The notes below the pieces were generated by a model. It was not told where the DNA came from. It made no database searches and was given only the letters and a program-made list of their open reading frames with translations. The translations under genes were made by a program, and so were the position numbers. From contig CBFIJI010000007.1 of NCBI GenBank assembly GCA_965662885.1, positions 1 through 40,807 on the forward strand: 40,807 nucleotides of DNA. The letters are read 5' to 3'. This stretch comes from CBFIJI01 sp965662885. Lineage in GTDB: Bacteria > Bacteroidota > Bacteroidia > Flavobacteriales > Flavobacteriaceae. Of the stretch, positions 24,972 to 32,958 are shown in pieces; within the stretch, counting starts at the first letter, position 1; every line of letters begins with the position of its first letter.

Positions 24972-26342
24972 ATGACCATTAAACGTATACATTTTATCGC
25001 TATCGGTGGAAGCGCAATGCATAGTTTAGCATTAGCCTTGGTCAAAGAAGGGCATCAGGTTAGTGGGAGTGATGATGCTATTTTTGAACCCTCCAAGTCA
25101 AAATTAGAAGCCCAAGGAATTCATCCAGACACCTTAGGGTGGTTTCCAGAAAAAATCACACCTGCGATCGATAGCATTATTTTAGGGATGCATGCTCAAC
25201 CAAATAACCCGGAGTTGTTAAAAGCACAAGACTTAGGGATACCTGTTTATTCCTATCCAGAATTTTTATATAAGGTTTCAGAAGCCAAAACGCGCGTCGT
25301 TATTGCTGGAAGTCATGGTAAAACATCGATTACTGCCATGATCTTACAGGTGTTGCATTATCACGATCAAACGACTGATTTTATGGTGGGAGCACCTGTC
25401 CTTAACCTTCCAGAGACCATTTCTATAACGGATGAAAATGATTTTATGCTGTTAGAAGGAGATGAATACTTGTCTTCTCCGATCGACCGACGGCCAAAGT
25501 TTTTGTGGTATCGTCCACAAATAGCTTTGATTAGTGGAATTGCGTGGGATCATGTCAATGTGTTTCCAACCGAAGAAGATTATCAACATCAATTTGAATT
25601 GTTTATTGAGAGTATTTCTCCAGGTGGGGTTTTGGTCTATAATGCGGATGACCCCGTGCTCAATAACATGGTTTTATCATCAACGCACCCCATTAAAAAA
25701 ATTCCCTATCAACTTCCTGATTCTAAAATCATTTCAGGGACCACCTTTTTACAAACACCAGAAGGCCCATTGCCTTTGGCAGTGTTTGGAAAACACAATC
25801 TGTCTAATTTGGCTGGAGCACAATGGATTTGTCAATTAATGGGGATTGACAGTGTTGATTTCTATGAAGCTATTCCACAATTTAAAGGAGCAGCAAGGCG
25901 CTTGGAGCAAATAGCTAAAGGACAAAGTAGTTTTTTATTTAAAGATTTTGCACATGCACCGAGTAAAGTTCGTGCAACAACTCAAGCAGTTTGCGAACAA
26001 TTTTCAGACCATCGTATTATTGCCTGTTTTGAGTTACATACCTACAGTAGCCTAGATCCCTCTTTTATCGCCGCTTATGCCGATACTTTAACAGGGGTAG
26101 ATCAAGCAGTTATTTTCTTCGACCCAGAGGCATTAAAAATTAAAAAGCGTCCTCCATTGGAAGAAACAACCATTCGAGCAGCCTTTAAAGGTGTTGCCTT
26201 GGAAGTGATTACGGTTCCCTCCACTTTTGAAGATTACCTTTTACAACAATCCTATACAAATACCGTTTTGTTGTTGATGAGTTCTGGAAATTATGGAGGG
26301 CTTAATTGGGAACGGATTCAAGAACGGGTCAATAGCTTCTAA
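24972..26342 (+). CDS. mpl: UDP-N-acetylmuramate:L-alanyl-gamma-D-glutamyl-meso-diaminopimelate ligase (murein recycling)
   Basis: Mpl joins recycled murein tripeptide to UDP-MurNAc, bypassing MurC/D/E. The 456-residue Mur ligase has an N-terminal Rossmann block (IHFIAIGGSAMHSLALAL, 6-23), the ATP-binding P-loop GSHGKTS (113-119) and the C-terminal ligase domain. The IGGSAMHSLA form instead of the MurC IGGIGMSA form and the overall length point to Mpl. MurC is the main alternative, but its gene normally sits in the division cluster that begins at the end of this window. Confidence 0.88.
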   Translation: MTIKRIHFIAIGGSAMHSLALALVKEGHQVSGSDDAIFEPSKSKLEAQGIHPDTLGWFPEKITPAIDSIILGMHAQPNNPELLKAQDLGIPVYSYPEFLYKVSEAKTRVVIAGSHGKTSITAMILQVLHYHDQTTDFMVGAPVLNLPETISITDENDFMLLEGDEYLSSPIDRRPKFLWYRPQIALISGIAWDHVNVFPTEEDYQHQFELFIESISPGGVLVYNADDPVLNNMVLSSTHPIKKIPYQLPDSKIISGTTFLQTPEGPLPLAVFGKHNLSNLAGAQWICQLMGIDSVDFYEAIPQFKGAARRLEQIAKGQSSFLFKDFAHAPSKVRATTQAVCEQFSDHRIIACFELHTYSSLDPSFIAAYADTLTGVDQAVIFFDPEALKIKKRPPLEETTIRAAFKGVALEVITVPSTFEDYLLQQSYTNTVLLLMSSGNYGGLNWERIQERVNSF

Positions 26343-26359
26343 TCCAAAATTTAAATTAG

Positions 26360-26367
26360 TATCTTTA
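26360..26367 (+). promoter_or_regulatory. -7-like promoter element for radC
   Basis: TATCTTTA matches seven of eight positions of TAnnTTTG, 25 bases before the radC ATG and 17 bases after the mpl stop. Confidence 0.35.
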
Positions 26368-26378
26368 CTTTTTAACTT

Positions 26379-26385
26379 AAAGGAG
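26379..26385 (+). promoter_or_regulatory. Shine-Dalgarno-like site before radC
   Basis: AAAGGAG lies 7 bases before the radC ATG at 26393. Bacteroidota mRNAs mostly lack such sites, and no other gene here shows an equally good one, so it is noted as unusual; it may be chance. Confidence 0.35.
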
Positions 26386-26392
26386 TCAAGGA

Positions 26393-27082
26393 ATGCCCCC
26401 CAAATTCACCATTAAACAATGGGATCAACAAGACCGTCCACGTGAAAAGTTTCAAGCAAAAGGCGCTGCAAATTTATCTAATGCAGAACTTTTAGCCATT
26501 CTTATTGGAAGTGGGTCTAAAGATGAAAATGCGGTAAGTTTGATGCGCCGGTTGTTGGCTGATAATGAACATGACTTGAGTGTTTTAAGCCGAATAGCGC
26601 TAGAAAAAATTCAGGAATTAAAAGGCTTAGGACCCGTAAAAGCAATAAAAATTAAAGCAGCATTGGAGTTGGGAAAAAGAATGCAGCAACAGCTTCCCAA
26701 AGACCGAAAAATCTTAACCAATAGTCGTTTGTCCTACAACAGTATTTTTTCTGAACTGTCCCATCTGGAACATGAAGAGTTTTGGATATTATATCTGAAT
26801 CAATCCAATCGTTTGTTACAAAAGTGGTGTTTGAGCCGAGGAGGGATTTCACAAACAACAGTGGATGTACGTTTGGCTTTAAAACGCGCCTTGGAACTTG
26901 GAGCTACAGCAATGATTTTAGTTCACAATCATCCATCAGGAGGATTAATTCCAAGCCAAAGTGATAAGACAATAACACGAAAATTTAAAAATGCAGCTGC
27001 AAATTTTGATATTCGTATTTTAGATCATCTGATTATTTCTGAAAAAGGTTACTTTAGCTTTGCTGATGATAATATTCTCTAA
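26393..27082 (+). CDS. radC: RadC family JAB/MPN-domain protein
   Basis: The 229-residue protein has an N-terminal helix-hairpin-helix-like region (about 25-95, with LKGLGPVKA) and a C-terminal JAB1/MPN metalloprotease-like domain whose zinc motif HxHx(10)D is complete (H178, H180, D191 in VHNHPSGGLIPSQSD). RadC was named for DNA repair, but that role is not confirmed; it is best called a JAB-domain protein. Its stop codon directly abuts the ATG of the next gene. Confidence 0.95.
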   Translation: MPPKFTIKQWDQQDRPREKFQAKGAANLSNAELLAILIGSGSKDENAVSLMRRLLADNEHDLSVLSRIALEKIQELKGLGPVKAIKIKAALELGKRMQQQLPKDRKILTNSRLSYNSIFSELSHLEHEEFWILYLNQSNRLLQKWCLSRGGISQTTVDVRLALKRALELGATAMILVHNHPSGGLIPSQSDKTITRKFKNAAANFDIRILDHLIISEKGYFSFADDNIL

Positions 27083-28387
27083 ATGCTGCTGGTTTACACG
27101 CACAAAATTACACCTCGATTAATCTATATTTTCAAGCATATTTTTGAGAAAATGCTTGAAATACCCGTTGATTTTAGTTCTAATATAGAAGTTTTTGTAG
27201 CCCATTCAGGACCTAAAATCAGCTATACCTTTAAACCACTTGGGAAAGAATTTTTTATTGAAGCACAGCCTCTTTTGTTTGAACAAGGAGTAGAACATAT
27301 TTCTATCAATGTTGATGAATGGAAGGGAATCCCCTGTTTTTTCAAATCCTCTAAAAGGTCACAAATTCCTTATGATATTTTTGCGGCAAGCTTTTACTTA
27401 ATAACGCGTTACGAAGAAAAACTGATTCATTTAAAAGATGTTTTGGGTCGCTATCCTCCCGAAGAAAGCCTTGCTTATAAAAATAATTTTCTGACTGTTC
27501 CAGTTGTCGACCATTGGGTGTGTCATTTTTATGAAGTTTTGGAGGCCTATTTTCCAAATTTCCCAAAGCGGAGAAAAGAACAGCCTCGTTGGTATCCTCT
27601 TTTTGATATTGCCATACCTTATCGTTACTTACAGCGTTCTGTTTTCGCAATGGTTTCTGATTGTATAGGAGCATTAAGCCGTTTACAGCTTTTAAGTGTG
27701 TTTAAACAACTTTTTGTATTGCTTCGCTTAAGAAAAGATCCTTATGATAATTATGCGGAATTGGAGCAACTTACAAAGCGCTATAACTTACAGCCTCACT
27801 TCTTTATTTTATATGCGGACAATACGTTATATGAAAGTACTACTTCCATTTATAATACTGTTTATCAAACTTTGATTAAGGGCCTTTCTGATTTTGCACA
27901 AGTATCCCTTCTCCTTTCGTACAATGCAAAAAGATCCAGTACTTTCCTTAGGAAGGATAAAAAAAACCTTCTGACATTGACACATAGAACCATTAATGCA
28001 GTCCGGATGCATCGCGGACTTGTAGATACTGGAAAAATATACAACCGACTGGTAGATGAAGAAATTCAAAAGGACTTTAGTATGGGCTATCCCCATACAA
28101 TTGGATTTAGGGCTGGAACTTCCGTTCCATTCTACTATTTCGATTTGTCTAATGAATTGCAACTTCCCTTATTAATAAATCCTGTAGTTGCGACCTTTTC
28201 CTCCTTAAAAAAATATTCCGCTGAAAAAGCATTTGCTAAATTGCAAACAGTATATAAAAACCTCCCCCTGTCAACAGCAATACATTGTATAGCGTTTACC
28301 AATGAAATTTTAAATAAAGATTCTTACAACATGTTGTGGCAGAAACAATTCATTAATTATTTAAAATGGCATGCTAGACCTCACTAA
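27083..28387 (+). CDS. DUF7033/polysaccharide deacetylase-like protein, catalytic motifs degenerate
   Basis: The 434-residue protein resembles the flavobacterial group with an N-terminal DUF7033-like domain (about 1-135, with SFYLITRYEE) and a C-terminal polysaccharide-deacetylase-like domain. Recognisable blocks are PLFDIAIPYRY (172-181), FSMGYPHTIGFRAGT (332-346) and PFYYFDL. Active relatives, from memory, carry a second Asp after the first (D-I-D) and an HPSY metal-binding block; here the first reads D175-I-A and the second seems replaced by LLLSYNAKRSS (276-286). The enzyme is probably inactive or has changed function. The ATG follows the radC stop with no gap, and the last 17 bases overlap the next gene, so translation is coupled on both sides. 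Confidence 0.65.
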   Translation: MLLVYTHKITPRLIYIFKHIFEKMLEIPVDFSSNIEVFVAHSGPKISYTFKPLGKEFFIEAQPLLFEQGVEHISINVDEWKGIPCFFKSSKRSQIPYDIFAASFYLITRYEEKLIHLKDVLGRYPPEESLAYKNNFLTVPVVDHWVCHFYEVLEAYFPNFPKRRKEQPRWYPLFDIAIPYRYLQRSVFAMVSDCIGALSRLQLLSVFKQLFVLLRLRKDPYDNYAELEQLTKRYNLQPHFFILYADNTLYESTTSIYNTVYQTLIKGLSDFAQVSLLLSYNAKRSSTFLRKDKKNLLTLTHRTINAVRMHRGLVDTGKIYNRLVDEEIQKDFSMGYPHTIGFRAGTSVPFYYFDLSNELQLPLLINPVVATFSSLKKYSAEKAFAKLQTVYKNLPLSTAIHCIAFTNEILNKDSYNMLWQKQFINYLKWHARPH

Positions 28388-29069
28388 AATCACTGATATT
28401 TTTTTTGATCTTGACCACACACTATGGGATTTTGAAAAAAATTCAGCTTTGACCTTTGAAAAAATTTTTAATCAAAAGCAATTAGATCTTCCGCTACCCG
28501 CTTTTTTAGCAACTTATAACCCCATTAATCATCATTTTTGGAAGTTGTATCGCAATAATGAAATTACACAAGACGACTTGCGATATCAGCGTTTGGCTGC
28601 TACTTTTTCAGCCTTGAATATCCCTGTAAAAGATGCAGATATTGTGGAAATTTCAGATCAATATATAAAGTATCTATCGGAGTTTCCTCACCTTTTCGAT
28701 GGGACACATCGTTTGCTAAAACATTTAAAAAATGATTACACCCTTCATATCATTACCAACGGTTTTGAATTGGTTCAGCATCACAAAATTAAAAACTCTG
28801 GATTGGGAACTTATTTTGATCAGGTATTTACAGCAGAGAAAGTAGGCTTTAAAAAGCCCCATCCTCAAATTTTTAAAGAAGCCTTAAAGCAAACAGCAAC
28901 ATCAGCCACAGCGGCATTAATGATTGGGGATAGTTTGGAAGCAGACATTTTAGGGGCTTTAGATAATGGGATGCAGGCAATACATTTCAATTCCCATCAA
29001 GAGGATCTCCATGACCATTGTGTTATTGTTGATTCATTGGAGGAAATAACTCAAATTTTCTCAACTTAA
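28371..29069 (+). CDS. HAD-superfamily hydrolase, YjjG-like noncanonical pyrimidine nucleotidase
   Basis: The 232-residue protein is a HAD phosphatase resembling YjjG, which dephosphorylates damaged or noncanonical pyrimidine nucleotides. Motifs: I, DxDxT at D13-D15-T17 (FFDLDHTLWDFEKN); II, TNG at 129-131; III, Lys at 161-162 (GFKKPHP); IV, GDSLEAD at 186-192. A helical cap lies between motifs I and II. The start overlaps the upstream gene by 17 bases. A MazG-type nucleotide pyrophosphohydrolase gene follows, so both may clean up the nucleotide pool, which is inferred from position. Confidence 0.88.
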   Translation: MLDLTKITDIFFDLDHTLWDFEKNSALTFEKIFNQKQLDLPLPAFLATYNPINHHFWKLYRNNEITQDDLRYQRLAATFSALNIPVKDADIVEISDQYIKYLSEFPHLFDGTHRLLKHLKNDYTLHIITNGFELVQHHKIKNSGLGTYFDQVFTAEKVGFKKPHPQIFKEALKQTATSATAALMIGDSLEADILGALDNGMQAIHFNSHQEDLHDHCVIVDSLEEITQIFST

Positions 29070-29102
29070 AATAAAACTTTTTGATCTCTACTAAACTTTC
29101 GG

Positions 29103-29131
29103 TTGAATCAATGTTATTATATATATTTTTG
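29103..29131 (+). promoter_or_regulatory. -33/-7 promoter of the MazG-type gene, leaderless
   Basis: TTG at 29103-29105, an 18-base spacer and TATTTTTG at 29124-29131 make a complete Bacteroidota promoter. The ATG at 29136 follows after 4 bases, so transcription should start at or next to the start codon. Confidence 0.65.
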
Positions 29132-29135
29132 TAAA

Positions 29136-29465
29136 ATGTATTTGAAAGAAGCGCAAAAAATTGTCGATGAATGGATTCAACAGCACGGCGTTCGCTATTT
29201 TAATGAGTTAACCAATATGGCTCAACTTACCGAAGAGGTTGGTGAAGTTGCCCGAATAATAGCACGACGTTACGGTGAACAAAGTGAAAAAGCAACAGAC
29301 CGAACCAAAGATTTGGGGGAAGAGTTGGCCGATGTAATTTTTGTTGTTCTCTGTTTGGCCAATCAAACTGGAGTTGATCTCCAAAAAGCCTTTGATGCTA
29401 AAATGAGTTTAAAAACAGAACGAGACCATGATCGACATCAAAACAATCCAAAATTAAAACCCTAA
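29136..29465 (+). CDS. MazG-type nucleotide pyrophosphohydrolase
   Basis: The 109-residue protein is an all-alpha MazG-like NTP pyrophosphohydrolase that hydrolyses nucleoside triphosphates to monophosphates, a house-cleaning role. The metal motif is E33-E34-x-x-E37 (LTEEVGEVAR) with E63-x-x-D66 (GEELADV). The frame is open to a TTG at 29103, but that TTG is the -33 element of the promoter; the ATG at 29136 (MYLKEAQKIVDEW) fits the family's normal N-terminus. The stop is followed after 6 bases by aroA. Confidence 0.9.
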   Translation: MYLKEAQKIVDEWIQQHGVRYFNELTNMAQLTEEVGEVARIIARRYGEQSEKATDRTKDLGEELADVIFVVLCLANQTGVDLQKAFDAKMSLKTERDHDRHQNNPKLKP

Positions 29466-29471
29466 GGATTA

Positions 29472-30701
29472 ATGAATATTGCTATATCGCATTTAAAAAA
29501 GACGTGTAATGGCGAACTAAAGATTACAGGTTCAAAAAGTGAGTCGAACCGTTTGTTGTTGCTTCAATCCATGATTTCTTCGCTAGTTATTGAGAATTGT
29601 TCGAATTCTGATGATAGCCGAGTAATGAAACAAGCACTGCGCTCCAATGAAACCTTGGTTGATGTGCATCACGCTGGTACCGCTATGCGTTTTTTAACAG
29701 CTTATTTTTCGATTAAACAAGGTAGAGAAACCCTTTTAACGGGTTCTTCCCGTATGCAGGAACGTCCAATTAAAATTCTAGTCGAGGCGCTGCAATCTTT
29801 GGGTGCTGACATTACTTATGAGAAGAAAGAGGGCTATCCTCCACTTCGAATTAAAGGGGTTACTTTGACTAAAAACAGGGTATCTTTACCAGCCAATATA
29901 AGCAGTCAATATATTTCCTCTTTGATGCTAATAGGCTCCTTTTTAAAAGAGGGCCTCTATATTGATTTGGTAGGCGATATTACTTCTATTCCCTATATTA
30001 AAATGACAAAATCCTTATTGGAACGTGTAGGTGTTTCGGTTCAATTTGAGGATAAAACCATTCGTATTGATCCTGTTAAAAAACTCGACTATCAACTTCA
30101 AACTGTTGAATCTGATTGGAGTTCAGCCTCTTATTTTTTTAGTATAGTTGCGCTAGCAGAACAAGCAACAATTCGTCTAAAAAGCTACCGTGAAGATAGC
30201 CTTCAGGGGGATGCAAGTTTAAGGGCTATTTACAATGAGTTGGGGGTAAAATCCTATTTTGAAGAAGACAATACCCTTGTGCTTACCAAAATGAAAAACT
30301 TTAGTTTACCTAAAACAATAGTTTTAGACCTTAAAGTTGCCCCCGATATAGCTCAAACAATCGCTGTTAGTTGTTACGGTTTAGGTATTGGTTGTACGCT
30401 AACGGGATTACATACTCTTAAGATTAAAGAAACCGATCGCCTTGAGGCCTTGGATACTGAATTAAAAAAATTAGGGGCTCAAATCAGTGTTACTAATGAC
30501 AGCCTAACACTCCTTGAGGGGAATAACTTTCAAAAAAATTGTTCTATTCCAACCTATTCTGACCATCGGATGGCAATGGCCTTCGCTCCTTTAGCACTTA
30601 AAATACCTTTGCAGATTGAAGAAGCAGGTGTGGTTTCAAAGTCTTATCCTAATTTTTGGGTAGATCTTGAAAGCATCGGTTTTGAGCTGAAAAAAAGATA
30701 A
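29472..30701 (+). CDS. aroA: 3-phosphoshikimate 1-carboxyvinyltransferase (EPSP synthase)
   Basis: AroA transfers enolpyruvate from PEP to shikimate-3-phosphate in aromatic amino acid synthesis. At 409 residues it is slightly shorter than E. coli AroA (427). Substrate-binding blocks are present: GSKSESNR (20-27), HAGTAMRFL (67-75), the ISSQYISSLM helix, the catalytic-Asp strand APDIAQT, and the PEP-binding KETDRLEAL near the C-terminus. It lies 6 bases after the MazG-type gene and probably shares its promoter. Confidence 0.95.
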   Translation: MNIAISHLKKTCNGELKITGSKSESNRLLLLQSMISSLVIENCSNSDDSRVMKQALRSNETLVDVHHAGTAMRFLTAYFSIKQGRETLLTGSSRMQERPIKILVEALQSLGADITYEKKEGYPPLRIKGVTLTKNRVSLPANISSQYISSLMLIGSFLKEGLYIDLVGDITSIPYIKMTKSLLERVGVSVQFEDKTIRIDPVKKLDYQLQTVESDWSSASYFFSIVALAEQATIRLKSYREDSLQGDASLRAIYNELGVKSYFEEDNTLVLTKMKNFSLPKTIVLDLKVAPDIAQTIAVSCYGLGIGCTLTGLHTLKIKETDRLEALDTELKKLGAQISVTNDSLTLLEGNNFQKNCSIPTYSDHRMAMAFAPLALKIPLQIEEAGVVSKSYPNFWVDLESIGFELKKR

Positions 30702-30713
30702 GTGCCAAATTAC

Positions 30714-30745
30714 TTGACAACGCCTGTTTTCGGATAGTATATTTG
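30714..30745 (+). promoter_or_regulatory. -33/-7 promoter of queA
   Basis: TTG at 30714-30716 (within TTGACA), a 21-base spacer, and TATATTTG at 30738-30745, an exact match to TAnnTTTG. The queA ATG at 30763 lies 17 bases after the -7 element. Confidence 0.62.
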
Positions 30746-30762
30746 CAAGCTAAAAATTATAT

Positions 30763-31812
30763 ATGAAGCTTTCTAATTTTAACTTTGATTTACCCAAATC
30801 ACTTTTGGCACAACGTCCTTCACCTGATCGTGATGAGTCTCGTTTAATGGTCTTAGATCGTAAAGATCAATCCATTAAACACCACTCTTTTAAGGATGTC
30901 ATTAATTTTTTTGATGATGGTGATGTGATGGTGTTGAACAACACGAAAGTTTTTCCAGCCCGCTTGTTTGGGAATAAAGAAAAAACAGGAGCACGTATAG
31001 AAGTTTTTTTATTACGAGAACTCAATCAAGAGCAACGCCTTTGGGATGTTTTGGTTGATCCTGCACGAAAAATACGAATAGGAAATAAATTATATTTTGG
31101 TGATGATGAAAGCTTGGTGGCTGAAGTCATTGACAACACTACATCTCGTGGTCGTACACTTCGATTTTTATTCGACGGTTCTTATGCCGAGTTTAGAAGA
31201 AAGCTTAAAGAATTAGGACAAACTCCTTTGCCGAAGTATATCAACCGACCTGTGGATGCGGAGGATAAAGAACGGTATCAAACCATTTATGCCAAACACG
31301 AGGGAGCAGTAGCTGCCCCAACAGCTGGACTTCATTTCTCAAAGCATTTGCTGAAGCGTCTTGAAATTAAAGGTGTCGATTTAGCGGAGCTAACACTTCA
31401 CGTTGGCTTAGGTACATTTAGTCCTGTTGAAGTAGAGGATTTATCGAAACATAAAATGGACTCAGAAGAGCTTATTATTGAAGAATCAGCTGTACAAATA
31501 GTGAATTCAGCACAACAACAAAAAAAACGTATTTGTGCCGTAGGAACGACAGTGATGCGTGGATTGGAAAGTTCTGTATCCTCTTCTGGAACCTTAAATC
31601 CATATTCTGGATGGACCAATAAATTTATTTTTCCACCCTATGATTTTTCTATTGCTAATTGTATGATCACCAATTTCCACGTTCCAAAGTCCACACTTTT
31701 GATGATGGTTTCTGCATTTGCTGATCCTGATTTTATTAAAGAAGCTTACAGTGTTGCAATTAAAGAGAATTATAACTTTTACTCTTATGGCGATGCCATG
31801 TTGATTTTATAA
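30763..31812 (+). CDS. queA: S-adenosylmethionine:tRNA ribosyltransferase-isomerase
   Basis: QueA transfers and isomerises the ribosyl part of SAM onto preQ1 in tRNA to form epoxyqueuosine. The 349-residue protein carries the family blocks: FNFDLPKSLLAQRP near the N-terminus, VMVLNNTKVFPARLFG, a central beta domain, the conserved EGAVAAPTAGLHFS, and ALHVGLGTF-like LTLHVGLGTFSPVEVE, ending with YSYGDAMLIL. It is followed by rlmN, another RNA-modification gene, after a 42-base gap with a possible promoter of its own. Confidence 0.96.
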   Translation: MKLSNFNFDLPKSLLAQRPSPDRDESRLMVLDRKDQSIKHHSFKDVINFFDDGDVMVLNNTKVFPARLFGNKEKTGARIEVFLLRELNQEQRLWDVLVDPARKIRIGNKLYFGDDESLVAEVIDNTTSRGRTLRFLFDGSYAEFRRKLKELGQTPLPKYINRPVDAEDKERYQTIYAKHEGAVAAPTAGLHFSKHLLKRLEIKGVDLAELTLHVGLGTFSPVEVEDLSKHKMDSEELIIEESAVQIVNSAQQQKKRICAVGTTVMRGLESSVSSSGTLNPYSGWTNKFIFPPYDFSIANCMITNFHVPKSTLLMMVSAFADPDFIKEAYSVAIKENYNFYSYGDAMLIL

Positions 31813-31825
31813 ATTTTTATTCAAT

Positions 31826-31833
31826 TACTTTCG
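31826..31833 (+). promoter_or_regulatory. -7-like element for rlmN
   Basis: TACTTTCG matches seven of eight positions of TAnnTTTG, 21 bases before the rlmN start. Confidence 0.28.
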
Positions 31834-31854
31834 AGTGATTTCTAATACTTTCAA

Positions 31855-32904
31855 TTGAACAGTTTACTCAAAAAAGATGTCCGCGCATTGTCAAAAGAAG
31901 CATTGCAAGACTTTTTTATCTCTCACGGAGTTCCCTCATTTCGAGGGAAACAAGTTTATCAGTGGCTTTGGCAAAAAGGAGTTCACTCCTTTTCGGAGAT
32001 GACCAACCTCTCCTTAGATCATCGACAACTTCTTGAAACCCATTTTGTTATTAATCATATTGCTATTGATCAACAACAAAAGAGTACTGATGGCACCATA
32101 AAAAACGCTGTAAAACTTCATGATGATTGTGTGGTGGAATCTGTTTTGATTCCAACACCCAAGCGAACGACAGCCTGTGTTTCTTCTCAGGTAGGCTGTA
32201 GTTTGGATTGTACGTTTTGTGCGACTGCTTCCATTAAGCGAATGCGTAATTTAAATGTTGATGAAATTTATGATCAAGTGGTTTCAATGGATCAACAAAG
32301 TAAGTTATACTACAAAATGCCATTAAGTAATATTGTTTTTATGGGAATGGGTGAACCTTTAATGAATTATAATAATGTCAAAGGAGCCATTGATAAAATC
32401 ACCCATCCTGAGGGCTTGGGAATGGCTTCTAAACGAATTACGTTATCTACATCGGGCATTCCCAAACTCATTCGAAAGATGGCCGATGACAAGGTGAAGT
32501 TCGGACTAGCTGTCTCCCTTCACAGTGCACGGCAAGAGGTTCGAGAAACCATCATGCCTTTTGCTCGAAGGTTTCCCCTAGAAGAATTGAAGGAGGCATT
32601 AGTGTATTGGTATATGCAAACCAAACAACGAGTTACTTTTGAATATGTTGTTTGGAAAGGGATTAATGATCAATCTGAAGATGTTGCGGCTTTGGTCCGT
32701 TTTTGTAAAACCATTCCTTCGAAAGTGAATATAATTGAATATAACCCAATATCAGGAGGTACCTTTGAACAGGCTGATAGGTCTGTTGTTGATCGTTATA
32801 TGCGTGCTCTTGATGCTGTTGGAGTAAAAGCGACATTTCGTCGCTCTCGGGGGAGAGATATTGATGCTGCTTGTGGGCAGTTAGCCAATAAAAAAGAGAA
32901 TTAG
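31855..32904 (+). CDS. rlmN: Dual-specificity 23S rRNA/tRNA adenine C2-methyltransferase (radical SAM)
   Basis: RlmN methylates C2 of A2503 in 23S rRNA and A37 in some tRNAs, using a radical-SAM mechanism via a methylated cysteine. The 349-residue protein binds a 4Fe-4S cluster through C115-x3-C119-x2-C122 (GCSLDCTFCA) and has the methyl-carrying cysteine C340 in RGRDIDAACGQL. The start is a TTG at 31855 giving MNSLLKKDVRALS, a normal N-terminus for the family. The GMGEPLMNYN SAM-binding motif is intact. Confidence 0.96.
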   Translation: MNSLLKKDVRALSKEALQDFFISHGVPSFRGKQVYQWLWQKGVHSFSEMTNLSLDHRQLLETHFVINHIAIDQQQKSTDGTIKNAVKLHDDCVVESVLIPTPKRTTACVSSQVGCSLDCTFCATASIKRMRNLNVDEIYDQVVSMDQQSKLYYKMPLSNIVFMGMGEPLMNYNNVKGAIDKITHPEGLGMASKRITLSTSGIPKLIRKMADDKVKFGLAVSLHSARQEVRETIMPFARRFPLEELKEALVYWYMQTKQRVTFEYVVWKGINDQSEDVAALVRFCKTIPSKVNIIEYNPISGGTFEQADRSVVDRYMRALDAVGVKATFRRSRGRDIDAACGQLANKKEN

Positions 32905-32943
32905 GTTCACCTGTATTTTTTAAAGCAATTTGTATAGATTTGG

Positions 32944-32951
32944 TATCTTTG
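32944..32951 (+). promoter_or_regulatory. -7 element for the polyprenyl synthase gene, near-leaderless
   Basis: TATCTTTG is an exact TAnnTTTG match ending 7 bases before the ATG at 32959. No TTG with normal spacing is seen upstream. Confidence 0.5.
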
Positions 32952-32958
32952 ACGTTGT

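Noticed and set aside
27351..27674. 107-codon open frame on the minus strand inside the deacetylase-like gene
   Set aside because: It lies wholly opposite a coding gene, has no recognisable domain and no promoter; judged a shadow frame.
27827..28162. 111-codon open frame on the minus strand inside the deacetylase-like gene
   Set aside because: Same reasons: antisense to a real gene, no domain, no start signal.
29103..29135. N-terminal extension of the MazG-type protein from a TTG codon
   Set aside because: The TTG is the -33 element of a complete promoter, and the family N-terminus begins at the ATG at 29136.
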